A program made the position numbers and the translations under genes. Shown here piece after piece: positions 47,119 to 54,379 of a stretch of 64,000 nt of DNA. The notes beneath the pieces are model-generated. The model searched no databases. It was given only the letters and a program-made list of their open reading frames with translations, and was not told where the DNA came from. This DNA comes from Actinomycetes bacterium (GTDB taxonomy: Bacteria; Actinomycetota; Acidimicrobiia; Acidimicrobiales; Ilumatobacteraceae), in contig JANYKS010000093.1 of NCBI GenBank assembly GCA_025358125.1, forward strand, positions 21,894 to 85,893, read 5' to 3'. Position 1 is the stretch's first letter, and each line of letters opens with the position of its first letter.

Positions 47119-47292
47119 TCAGTCGGCGACGGCGGTCTTGGCGACGATGCTGGTGGTAGTGACGTGAACCAACATCTCTGGTGGAGCGGCGTTACGTCGG
47201 CCGTAGGCCTCTGCTTGCGCTCCCATGTACCGGGCGGCGGTCCGGGTGCCCCACCACAACAACTCGCCGGGGTCGGTCGATGTCCGGAGCAT
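47119..47292 (-). CDS. possible 57-residue small protein (uncertain)
   Basis: In the 421-bp gap between mfd and pth an ORF starts at ATG 47292 and ends at TGA 47119. The product begins 'MLRTSTDPGELLWWGTRTAA' and continues 'EMLVHVTTTSIVAKTAVAD'. About 80 % of third codon positions are G or C, similar to real genes here. There is no clear ribosome binding site and I know no family for it, so it may be chance. The remainder of the gap holds only the hairpin listed separately. Confidence 0.3.
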   Translation of the reverse strand: MLRTSTDPGELLWWGTRTAARYMGAQAEAYGRRNAAPPEMLVHVTTTSIVAKTAVAD

Positions 47293-47395
47293 ACCCCGTT
47301 GAAAAATCGGTAGCGCCTCCGCTGCGTCGGCCGAACTCGACCGGCCAGCAGCGCGGTTGGCGTGCCGGATCGCGGCATCGGTGGGCGCGAAATGC

Positions 47396-47424
47396 GCGGG
47401 CGCGCCCGCTCACAGCGCGCCCGC
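47396..47424 (-). terminator. 10-bp GC hairpin after pth
   Basis: Arms gcgggcgcgc (47396-47405) and gcgcgcccgc (47415-47424) are perfect complements around a 9-base loop, 43 nt past the pth stop. It is probably the end of the prs-rplY-pth transcript. Confidence 0.6.
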
Positions 47425-47466
47425 AGTCCGGCCGTGAACGGTCCGGGCACTCGGGTGATGAGGCTC

Positions 47467-48084
47467 TCAGCGGCTGTTGAACTGGCGCATTGCCGCGTCG
47501 GGGCCCTCGGCCACCACCAACTCGACGGCATCGGCGGCAAGTTGGACGGCGACATCGAGTTCGTCGCGCTCGCCCTTTGGCAGCTTTGACAGCACGTGGC
47601 TCGCGCCGCGCTCTTTCGACGGTGGCTTGCCGATGCCGATCCGGACCCGGATGTAGTCCTGCGTCTTGAGGTGCTGGGTGATGCTGCGCAGCCCGTTGTT
47701 GCCGGCGAGGCCGCCACCGACCTTGACGCGGACCTGCGCCGGCGGCAGATCGAGCTCGTCGTGGACGATGATGATCTGGCTCGGCTCGGTGATTGCGAAG
47801 CGACGGGTGAGCGCGCTCACAGCCTGCCCGGACTCGTTCATGAACGTGAGCGGAAAGGCGAGCACGCACCGTCGCCCGTTGATCGTCGTCTCTGCAAGCT
47901 TGGCCTTCTCGCGTCCGGCTTTGAGCGTGGCGGAGGTCCGCTCGGCCAGCAGCGCGACGACTTCTTCGCCGACGTTGTGGCGGGTGCGAGCGTATTCCCT
48001 GCCTGGGTTACCGAGTCCGACGATCAAGAAGTCGTATGGAGTGCCGCGGCGTTCGGTGCGCGCGCCGCGACCAAACAGTGCCAC
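47467..48084 (-). CDS. pth: peptidyl-tRNA hydrolase
   Basis: A 205-residue Pth. The catalytic His is in 'LIVGLGNPGREYARTRHNVG', the Asn in 'PLTFMNESGQAV' and the Asp in 'IIVHDELDLP', followed by 'GGGLAGNNGLRSI' and 'RIGIGKPP'. It recycles tRNA from prematurely released peptidyl-tRNA. The start is GTG 48084, 9 nt after the rplY stop. The rplY-pth pair is a common operon in actinobacteria. Confidence 0.95.
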   Translation of the reverse strand: MALFGRGARTERRGTPYDFLIVGLGNPGREYARTRHNVGEEVVALLAERTSATLKAGREKAKLAETTINGRRCVLAFPLTFMNESGQAVSALTRRFAITEPSQIIIVHDELDLPPAQVRVKVGGGLAGNNGLRSITQHLKTQDYIRVRIGIGKPPSKERGASHVLSKLPKGERDELDVAVQLAADAVELVVAEGPDAAMRQFNSR

Positions 48085-48093
48085 GGTGAGGAA

Positions 48094-48741
48094 TTACTCG
48101 CCGGCGTCGGCGCCCGGCGTTGCTTCGCCGTCCGCGGCCTCGGCCGCCGCGCCTTCAACTGCCTCGGGCACGGCGTCGGCCTCGGTGGTGCCGTGGATCG
48201 CGGTGACGATCACCAGATCGGGATCGCCGAGGGCGGTGACGCCGCTCGGCATCGGCAGCGACGACAGACGAATGACGTCGCCGGGTTGCATGTCGGTGAC
48301 GTCGACGACGAACTGGTTCGGCATGTTGTCAGGGGTGCACTCGACTTCGATGGTGTCCACGGCTGGATCGACAAGACCACCCTGGGCCAGCACCGCCTTG
48401 GCTTCACCCTCGAGGTGCAGCGGAACGGAGACGGTGAGCAGCTCCCTCATGTCGATCTGCAGGAAGTCGACGTGGCTGACGCTGCGCTTCACCGGGTGGC
48501 GCTGCACCTCTTTGATGACGGCCGGATACTTCTTGCCATCAACCTCGAGCGAGAGCACGGTGTTGAATCCGGCCGGACCGCTGAGTGCTTGGCGAAGATC
48601 GCGACGAACGACCGCAACAGTGACAGGCTTCATTCCCTGGCCGTACAGTACGGCCGGGATGACGTCGCCGGCGCGCAACCGGCGGGCTGCTGGGGAGCCG
48701 GTGAGGCGGCCGGTCTGAAGAACAAGGGTGGTCTGCGACAT
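48094..48741 (-). CDS. rplY: 50S ribosomal protein L25 (CTC form)
   Basis: A 215-residue long-form L25. The N-terminal 5S-rRNA-binding domain ('RLTGSPAARRLRAGDVIPAVLYGQG', 'AVIKEVQRHPVKRSVSHVDFLQI') is followed by the TL5/CTC domain ('VPLHLEGEAKAVLAQGGLV', 'MQPGDVIRLSSLPMPSGVT'). The tail is Ala/Glu-rich and acidic, as usual. A strong GGAGGAAATC site precedes ATG 48741. Confidence 0.96.
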   Translation of the reverse strand: MSQTTLVLQTGRLTGSPAARRLRAGDVIPAVLYGQGMKPVTVAVVRRDLRQALSGPAGFNTVLSLEVDGKKYPAVIKEVQRHPVKRSVSHVDFLQIDMRELLTVSVPLHLEGEAKAVLAQGGLVDPAVDTIEVECTPDNMPNQFVVDVTDMQPGDVIRLSSLPMPSGVTALGDPDLVIVTAIHGTTEADAVPEAVEGAAAEAADGEATPGADAGE

Positions 48742-48841
48742 GGTGATTTCCTCCGCCCGGAGGCAGTGACAAGCGATGGCCGTTCGATCAAAGAACGGTG
48801 ATCGATGCTATCGGTGCCCCGGGCCGGTTGACACCTTGGCC

Positions 48842-48879
48842 AGTTGGAGATCCGGGCACGAGTTGGAGATCCGGGCACC
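48842..48879 (-). repeat. two 19-bp tandem repeats after prs
   Basis: agttggagatccgggcac(g/c) occurs at 48842-48860 and 48861-48879, just beyond the prs stop, in the 144-bp prs-rplY gap. No other feature is seen in that gap. Confidence 0.85.
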
Positions 48880-48885
48880 AACGAG

Positions 48886-49878
48886 CTAGGCCTGGTTCTC
48901 GCCGCCGAAGATCTCGCTGACGCTCGTGTCGTCGAACACTGCGGAGAGCGCCTCGGCGATGATCGGGGCGATCGACAGCACCTCGAGCTGGGGGAGCACG
49001 TCGCGGCTTGGTGTCGGCAAGGTGTTGGTGAGCACGACCCGCGTGATCGGCGAGTCGCGGAGCCGGCCGACTGCCGGGCCGGACAGCACCCCGTGGGTGG
49101 CCATGCACCACACCTCCGAGGCGCCCCTGCGGATGAGCAGTTCGGCGGCCGACACCACCGTCCCGCCGGTGTCGATCATGTCGTCGGTGATGATGCACAC
49201 GCGGCCATCGACCTCGCCGATGACCTCCTTGGCTTCGGCAATGTTCTGCGTGCCCTTCGGCCGCCGCTTGTTGATGAAGGCGACGTCGGCGTCCATGTCG
49301 GCGAGGTGCTGCGCGAATCGTTCTGCCACCTTCACCCGGCCGGCATCGGGCGACACGATGACCATTCCGTTGTCGGCGTGTTCGCGGACATACCGCTCGA
49401 GCACCGGTAACGCCGTGAGGTGATCGACCGGACCGTCGAAGAAGCCCTGGATCTGGCCGCTGTGGAGATCGATCGACAGCATCCGCTTGGCGCCGGCGGA
49501 ACTGAACAGATCGGCGACGAGGCGGGCAGTTATCGGCTCGCGGCCCTCGGCCTTGCGGTCCTGACGGGCATACCCATAGAACGGACAGACGGCCGTGATC
49601 CGCTTGGCCGAGGCGCGATGGGCGGCGTCGATCATGATCAGCTGCTCCATGATGGAGTCGTTGATGCTGCGTCCATCACACCCGAAATGGGTCTGCATGA
49701 TGAACACGTCGGCGCCGCGGACACTCTCGGCGAACCGGGGGCGGATCTCGCCGTTGGCGAACTCGACGATGTTCGCATCGCCCAGCAGCAGCTCCAGGTG
49801 TGCTGCCACCTCCTGCGCCAACGCCGGATGGGTCCGCCCTGAATAGAGCGACAAGCGCTTGGTGGTGACTTTCTCCAT
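48886..49878 (-). CDS. prs: ribose-phosphate pyrophosphokinase
   Basis: A 330-residue PRPP synthetase: 'LSLYSGRTHPALAQEVAAHL', 'FANGEIRPRFAESVRGADVFIMQ', the flexible loop 'YGYARQDRKAEGREPITARLVADL', 'SIDLHSGQIQGFFDGPVDHL', 'VSPDAGRVKVAERFA' and the PRPP loop 'ITDDMIDTGGTVVSAAELL'. It makes PRPP for nucleotides, His and Trp. It follows the glmU-like gene by 27 nt, as in mycobacteria. Confidence 0.97.
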   Translation of the reverse strand: MEKVTTKRLSLYSGRTHPALAQEVAAHLELLLGDANIVEFANGEIRPRFAESVRGADVFIMQTHFGCDGRSINDSIMEQLIMIDAAHRASAKRITAVCPFYGYARQDRKAEGREPITARLVADLFSSAGAKRMLSIDLHSGQIQGFFDGPVDHLTALPVLERYVREHADNGMVIVSPDAGRVKVAERFAQHLADMDADVAFINKRRPKGTQNIAEAKEVIGEVDGRVCIITDDMIDTGGTVVSAAELLIRRGASEVWCMATHGVLSGPAVGRLRDSPITRVVLTNTLPTPSRDVLPQLEVLSIAPIIAEALSAVFDDTSVSEIFGGENQA

Positions 49879-49905
49879 GAGTGCTCCCTGTCGGAAATTT
49901 CGATG

Positions 49906-51003
49906 TCAGTCGACAGATGCAGTGTAGAAGGCTCCCGTGGTCTGCCCGACAGTCACTGTGCTTCCGCTCGGCAAGTGGGCATACGGGCCGACCACCGCGC
50001 CCGCGCCGATCTCGGCGTCGCGCCCGACGGAGTTCTCGATCACGCAATCCGAATCGACCACACAGTCGACGAGGCGGGTATCGGGGCCGATCTCGCAGCC
50101 GTTTCCGACGGTTGTCCTGCCCTGCAGGATCGTGCCGGGGTAGAGCGTGACATCACGACCCAGCCGGACGGTGACGTCGATGAAGGTCTGCCGCGGGTCG
50201 AGCATGGTCACGCCGTTGAGCAGCCAGTGGCGGTTGGTCCTGGCCCGCAGCTCACGCTCGGCAAGGGCCAACTGCCAGCGATCGTTGACTCCGGCCGTCT
50301 CGGCCTGTGGCGCCTGCATCGCGCCGATCCGATGACCCATGCTGGCGAGCACGTCGACGACATCGGTGAGGTAGTACTCGCCCTGGGCATTGTCGGGGGC
50401 GAGGTGGCGCAATGCCGGGCCGAGCAGGTCGCGGCGGAACGCGTAGATGCTCGTGTTGACCTCGTTGATGGCGAGTTCGTCAGGGGATGCGTCGCGTTGC
50501 TCGACGATGCGCAGTATCCGCTCCGGCCCGGTTTTGCTCGTCGCCCGGATGACCCGACCGTAACCGGTCGGGTCATCCATGATCGAGGTCAGAACCGTGG
50601 CCGCGTAGCCGTTGGCGACGTGGGCCACGACGAGTTCGTCGATGGTTTCGGGCCGCAACAATGGGGTGTCGCCGGGCAGGATCACGACCGTCGATTCGTC
50701 GTCGATGTCGTCGCCGGGGAAGGCCGCGAGGCCGACCATCGCCGCATCTCCGGTTCCGCGCCGTACGAGTTGTTCGACGAAGGACACGTTGGCCCAGTCG
50801 GGCGCCTGCTCCTGGACCTTCTTCGTGACGCGCTCGGCGCCGTGACCGACGACCACGATGGTTCGGTCGATATCGACGGACTCGAGCGAGTGGATCACGT
50901 GCATCACCATGCCCCGCCCACAGATCATGTGCAGTGCCTTGGGCCGGCTGGAACGCATCCGAACACCCTCGCCGGCGGCGAGCACGATTGCGGAAACGGG
51001 CAT
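49906..51003 (-). CDS. GlmU-like UDP-GlcNAc pyrophosphorylase, shortened
   Basis: A 365-residue nucleotidyltransferase. The uridylyltransferase half is complete: 'AIVLAAGEGVRMRSSRPKALHMICGRGM', 'RRGTGDAAMVGLAAFPGD', 'VILPGDTPLLRPETI', 'GYGRVI', 'EVNTSIYAFRRDLL' and 'NDRWQLALAERELR'. Normal GlmU has about 455-490 residues. Here the left-handed beta-helix stops after a few turns ('VVGPYAHLPSGSTVTVG'), before the Lys/His/Asn of the acetyltransferase site. It should therefore make UDP-GlcNAc but not acetylate GlcN-1-P, and another acetyltransferase would be needed. Gene order (prs, glmU, tRNA-Gln) supports the identity. Confidence 0.88.
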   Translation of the reverse strand: MPVSAIVLAAGEGVRMRSSRPKALHMICGRGMVMHVIHSLESVDIDRTIVVVGHGAERVTKKVQEQAPDWANVSFVEQLVRRGTGDAAMVGLAAFPGDDIDDESTVVILPGDTPLLRPETIDELVVAHVANGYAATVLTSIMDDPTGYGRVIRATSKTGPERILRIVEQRDASPDELAINEVNTSIYAFRRDLLGPALRHLAPDNAQGEYYLTDVVDVLASMGHRIGAMQAPQAETAGVNDRWQLALAERELRARTNRHWLLNGVTMLDPRQTFIDVTVRLGRDVTLYPGTILQGRTTVGNGCEIGPDTRLVDCVVDSDCVIENSVGRDAEIGAGAVVGPYAHLPSGSTVTVGQTTGAFYTASVD

Positions 51004-51069
51004 GTGAATGTTCTAGCGCACCTGACAGCAGAGTCGAGTGCACGGTGCGATGCGGCAACGATCAGCTTG

Positions 51070-51140
51070 CTCCGGGGAGAGGGCTCGAACCCCTATAAAC
51101 GGCACCAAAAGCCGATGTCCTACCATTGAACGACCCCGGA
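51070..51140 (-). tRNA. tRNA-Gln (anticodon TTG)
   Basis: The minus strand folds as a tRNA. Acceptor TCCGGGG pairs with CCCCGGA, and the D arm is GTTC-AATGGTA-GGAC. The anticodon arm is CGGC-TTTTGGT-GCCG with anticodon TTG at 51108-51106 (a T-T mismatch closes the stem base). The variable loop is four bases and the T arm AGGGG-TTCGAGC-CCTCT. The discriminator is G and no CCA is encoded. Confidence 0.93.
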
Positions 51141-51209
51141 AGGAGTGAGCCATACGGTACCGGGGACTCCTGCACTGGCGGACGTCAGTTTGCCGGCGGC
51201 GCGATGAAA

Positions 51210-51228
51210 GCCCGGGCAACGCCCGGGC
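51210..51228. other. GC hairpin in the divergent tRNA-Gln / bS22 gap
   Basis: gcccgggc (51210-51217) is repeated after aac at 51221-51228; because the 8-mer is its own complement it forms a tight stem with a 3-base loop. It lies 42 bp upstream of the bS22 gene. Whether it is regulatory is unknown. Confidence 0.45.
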
Positions 51229-51270
51229 CGGGTTGGTGGCTGTGCGGTATGGCGCTAGCGTCTCCAACCC

Positions 51271-51363
51271 ATGGGTTCGTTGATCAAGAAGCGCCGTAAG
51301 CGCATGCGTAAGAAGAAGCACAAGAAGATGCTCAGGCGGACCCGGCACCAGCGCCGTAAATAG
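51271..51363 (+). CDS. 30S ribosomal protein bS22-type (AURKAIP1/COX24 domain), 30 residues
   Basis: A 31-codon gene encoding an extremely basic peptide ('MGSLIKKRRKRMRKKKHKK', then 'MLRRTRHQRRK'). It matches the tiny actinobacterial AURKAIP1/COX24-domain protein known from mycobacterial ribosomes as bS22. It is easily missed by gene callers because of its size. It is divergent from the tRNA-Gln and is followed by a UUCG-loop terminator 35 bp downstream, so it is a single-gene unit. I see no strong ribosome site. Confidence 0.9.
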   Translation: MGSLIKKRRKRMRKKKHKKMLRRTRHQRRK

Positions 51364-51391
51364 CGCACCAGTTCTCCGGTGGCCCTGTCAC

Positions 51392-52183
51392 CTACCACGA
51401 CCGCTCACTTCGGTGTGCGGTCGTCGTCATTTTCGACCCGTTCCGGGCCGCGGAGTCAACGTCGGTGCTCGTCAGCACGACCCGTGCTCCGACCAGCGCT
51501 TCGGCCAATTCGCGGTGATGGCCGGCGAGGAACCAAGTTGCTCCGCTGCCGGCGAGGGTTGGCTCGGATCCGGATGCCTCCGCGATGCGATCGCGCCAGG
51601 TCGCGAGTTGCGGCTCCACGACGAGCGCGGCCGGTGTCAGGTCGTTTGGGCCGTCGCCCGTCGGCCCGCCGAGGTCGTCCCACGCCCGGTAGACGAGCGG
51701 CGTCGAGCACGATAGGGGCGGGATCACGAGCGTGAAGTCGCGTTCGACCGGATCGAGGCTTGTGATCTGATCGCCGATACCGCGGACCTTTGCCCGCCCG
51801 CCGATCATGCAGAACGCCACGTCGGCGCCGAGCCGCGAGGCTGCGACGAGATCGGTGCAGCCGGCCCAGGTCAACACGGCCGCAGCGTCGGCAGAGCCGC
51901 CGCCGAGGCCGCCACCGTGAGGGATGTACTTGTCGATGTGGATCGCTGCCGTGCGGTCGAGGAGGCGCAGCGCTTTCGCGACGAGGTTCGCGTGATCGAG
52001 CGGCACGCCAGCGCTGAATGGACCACCCGCTGACAAACCCGCGCCGTCGGTGTCGATCGTGAGCACGTCGGCGAGGTTCAGCGTGACCATCTCGGCATCG
52101 ATCAGGTGATAGCCGTCAGGCCGCACGCCGGTGATCCGCAAACTGAGCGTCAGCTTCGCTGGGGCGCGCACGGTCACGATCAC
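51392..52183 (-). CDS. ispE: 4-diphosphocytidyl-2-C-methyl-D-erythritol kinase
   Basis: A 263-residue GHMP kinase of the MEP isoprenoid pathway. It shows 'VRAPAKLTLSLRITGVRPDGYHLIDAEM', the ATP loop 'IPHGGGLGGGSADAAAVL' and the C-terminal GHMP motif 'PTLAGSGATWFLAG'. GTG 52183 overlaps the ksgA stop (GTGA), deciding the start against a longer open frame to 52219. The last 12 codons overlap the terminator of the convergent bS22 gene. The tatD-x-ksgA-ispE order matches Mycobacterium. Confidence 0.93.
   Translation of the reverse strand: MIVTVRAPAKLTLSLRITGVRPDGYHLIDAEMVTLNLADVLTIDTDGAGLSAGGPFSAGVPLDHANLVAKALRLLDRTAAIHIDKYIPHGGGLGGGSADAAAVLTWAGCTDLVAASRLGADVAFCMIGGRAKVRGIGDQITSLDPVERDFTLVIPPLSCSTPLVYRAWDDLGGPTGDGPNDLTPAALVVEPQLATWRDRIAEASGSEPTLAGSGATWFLAGHHRELAEALVGARVVLTSTDVDSAARNGSKMTTTAHRSERSW
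51398..51423 (+). terminator. terminator of bS22 with UUCG tetraloop
   Basis: Stem cgaccgctcac / gtgtgcggtcg (11 bp, one T-T mismatch) around the stable loop ttcg, followed by tcgtcatttt, forms a good intrinsic terminator on the plus strand. It lies inside the 3' end of the convergent ispE coding region. Confidence 0.75.
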
Positions 52184-53007
52184 GAGCCCGCTCCGACTGC
52201 CGCGGCCAGACGCCCCCATCCGAAAACGTCGAGCTCCTCCGCCCGTGATGTCGGGTTGATCTCGGCCAGATCGAACTGTTCAACGGAGACGACGCCGTCG
52301 AGCACCCGTCGCAGCATTTGGCGGCGGTGGGCGAAGCCCGCCCTGACGAGTGCGAACAGCGCCTCCGGCGGCACACCCTGGACCGCTGGCGTGGCCCGCC
52401 GTGTGATTTCCACCAATGCGCTCTCGACCTTTGGCTGGGGAACGAAGACGGTGGCAGGCACGTAGCCGGCGATGCGCGCGGTGGCCCAGTAGGCGACCTT
52501 CACGCTGATCGCGCCGTAGGCCGTAGATCGCGCCGGCGCAACCATCCGCTCGGCCACCTCGCGTTGGACCATCACCAACATCCGCGCCACCTGCGGCACC
52601 GTGTCGAGCAGATCCATCACGAGCGGAGTGCCGACGTTGTACGGCAGGTTCGCGACGAGAACCCAGGCGTCCGCCGCCGACAGCAGGTCCGGCCACGAGA
52701 GTTTCTGCGCATCACCCTCGACGACGGTGACCCGCTCGAGCGGGGCGACGACATCGCGGAGCACCTTCACGATCCCGCGGTCGATCTCGACGGCGAGCAC
52801 ACTCGCTCCGGTCTCGGCGAGCGCCGTCGTCAGCGAGCCGAGGCCGGCGCCGATCTCGACCACGTGATCCGTCGGGCCGACATTTGCGAGTCGGGCGATC
52901 CGGCGCACGGTGTTTGCATCGGCAACGAAGTTCTGACCGAACTCGCGGCGAGGAGCGAGGCCGTGATTGATCAACAACTCGTTGATGTCTCGGCGTGACA
53001 GCGTCAT
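52180..53007 (-). CDS. ksgA: 16S rRNA (adenine1518/1519-N6,N6)-dimethyltransferase
   Basis: A 275-residue RsmA/KsgA: 'PRREFGQNFVADANTVRRIA', SAM loop 'VVEIGAGLGSLTTALAE', 'VLAVEIDRGIVKVLRD', catalytic 'LVANLPYNVGTPLVMDLL' and the C-domain 'FVPQPKVESALVEI'. It dimethylates the two adenines near the 3' end of 16S rRNA. ATG 53007 overlaps the preceding stop (ATGA) and is preferred to GTG 53022. Confidence 0.95.
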   Translation of the reverse strand: MTLSRRDINELLINHGLAPRREFGQNFVADANTVRRIARLANVGPTDHVVEIGAGLGSLTTALAETGASVLAVEIDRGIVKVLRDVVAPLERVTVVEGDAQKLSWPDLLSAADAWVLVANLPYNVGTPLVMDLLDTVPQVARMLVMVQREVAERMVAPARSTAYGAISVKVAYWATARIAGYVPATVFVPQPKVESALVEITRRATPAVQGVPPEALFALVRAGFAHRRQMLRRVLDGVVSVEQFDLAEINPTSRAEELDVFGWGRLAAAVGAGS

Positions 53008-53549
53008 CCAGCCGCAGTCCACGAAACTCGAACCGGGATCGGGGCGTCCACCAGCCGGCCGATCTTTTCGAACTGGTCGGCGCTCAACACGATCTCGAGG
53101 CCTGCTGCCAGCGCGACCGGCTTACGGTTGACGCAGGTGACGACCCGCCCGTTGTCGCGGTTGGTGACCGTCAGCGTCGCGCCGAACGCAGCGTTGGGAG
53201 CCGAGCAGGAATCGGGGGCTGCTCCGACGGCGCGCTTGTACGTCGCTGCGCCGTCCTTGAAATTCGTGCCGTCTTGACGAGGTACGACGATCTGGATCAC
53301 GGCCGGCTTGGGAGGTGTGGTTGGTCCGTCGATGAAGATCGGCCCGTTCGTGCCGAACGGGTCCGACGCAGTGTCGGCCACGGAGCCGCCGGGCGCCTCC
53401 GGCGTTGCAAGCCCTGCGGCGCCAAGACTGGGCGCGACCGTACCCCGCGATGCCTCGCCCCTGGTGAACAACCAGATCGCGGGCAGGGCAACGATGGTGA
53501 GCACTGCAGCAACAGCCAGTCGTCGACGATCGGTGACGCCGAGTTTCAG
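53004..53549 (-). CDS. membrane-anchored RlpA-like double-psi beta-barrel protein in the rpfB position
   Basis: A protein of about 165-181 residues with an N-terminal membrane segment ('LAVAAVLTIVALPAIWLF'), a Pro/Ala/Thr linker and a C-terminal domain. 'CSAPNAAFGATLTVTNRDNGRVVTCVN' and 'EIVLSADQFEKIG' resemble the double-psi barrel of RlpA-type cell-wall proteins. Mycobacteria have rpfB at this place between tatD and ksgA, so a wall role is plausible. The start is unclear: GTG 53504 would cut into the membrane segment, while CTG 53549, with AGGAG five bases upstream, gives a normal basic signal anchor ('KLGVTDRRR'). I use 53549. Confidence 0.65.
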   Translation of the reverse strand: MKLGVTDRRRLAVAAVLTIVALPAIWLFTRGEASRGTVAPSLGAAGLATPEAPGGSVADTASDPFGTNGPIFIDGPTTPPKPAVIQIVVPRQDGTNFKDGAATYKRAVGAAPDSCSAPNAAFGATLTVTNRDNGRVVTCVNRKPVALAAGLEIVLSADQFEKIGRLVDAPIPVRVSWTAAG

Positions 53550-53600
53550 TACATCTCCTGGGCAGATCGGGGCCTGGCAGAAACGCCAGCCACAATAAGG

Positions 53601-54371
53601 TTACGGAGCGATTCTAGGGAACGCAAGGCATGCCGAAGCCGTGGTCGCCGCCGCGACCGTCTCTCGTGTCACCCCACGTAACGCCGCGATGAAGCTGCCG
53701 ACAAAGGGTACGAACGCCGGCTGATTCGGCTTGCCACGATGCGGCAGCGGCGCGAGGTACGGGCTGTCGGTCTCGATCATCAACCTCTCGTCGGGACACA
53801 GCCGCGCCGCCGCCTGGATGTCGGTGGCCGTCTTGAACGTCACGATGCCGGAGAAGCTCAGGAACCCACCGAGATCGAGACACGTCGTCGCCTCGATCGG
53901 ACCGCCGGTGAAGCAATGGAAGATGGTCTCGGCCGGGACGCCCTCGGCTCGCAAGATGTCGAACGTCGCGGCCCATGCCTCGCGGGTGTGGATGACCAAC
54001 GGCAGTCCGAGTTGATGGGCGAGCCTGATCTGCTGGGCGAAGGCCTCGCGCTGCACGTCTCGTGGCGAATGGTCGTAGTGGTAATCGAGGCCGCACTCAC
54101 CGACGGCGATCACCTTGGGGTGATCGAACATCGCGGAAATCGTTTCGACGCCGTCCGTGGCGTCGTGGGGATGAAGGCCGACGGTGGCCCACACACCGTC
54201 GAACTTTTCGGCAATCGCGATGGCCGCGAGCGACGTCGCGGCATCGCAGCCGACGGTGATCATCGTTGTCACGCCGGCTGCACGCGCGGCCTCGACGGCC
54301 TTGGCTGCGCCGCCCGGGATTCGTTCGTCGGGGAGGTGACAATGGCTGTCCGTCCAGACCGGCGACGACAT
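53601..54371 (-). CDS. tatD: TatD-family deoxyribonuclease
   Basis: A 256-residue metal-dependent hydrolase of the TatD family. Metal ligands are seen as 'DSHCHLPD' (HxH), Glu in 'AVGECGLDYHYDHSP', His in 'LVIHTREAW', His in 'IFHCFTGG' and Asp in 'MIETDSPYLAPLPHRGKPN'. It starts 8 nt after metG. The gene order metG-tatD-(rpfB slot)-ksgA is that of other actinobacteria. It probably has 3'-5' exonuclease activity in DNA repair or turnover. Confidence 0.94.
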   Translation of the reverse strand: MSSPVWTDSHCHLPDERIPGGAAKAVEAARAAGVTTMITVGCDAATSLAAIAIAEKFDGVWATVGLHPHDATDGVETISAMFDHPKVIAVGECGLDYHYDHSPRDVQREAFAQQIRLAHQLGLPLVIHTREAWAATFDILRAEGVPAETIFHCFTGGPIEATTCLDLGGFLSFSGIVTFKTATDIQAAARLCPDERLMIETDSPYLAPLPHRGKPNQPAFVPFVGSFIAALRGVTRETVAAATTASACLAFPRIAP

Positions 54372-54379
54372 GAGTTCTC

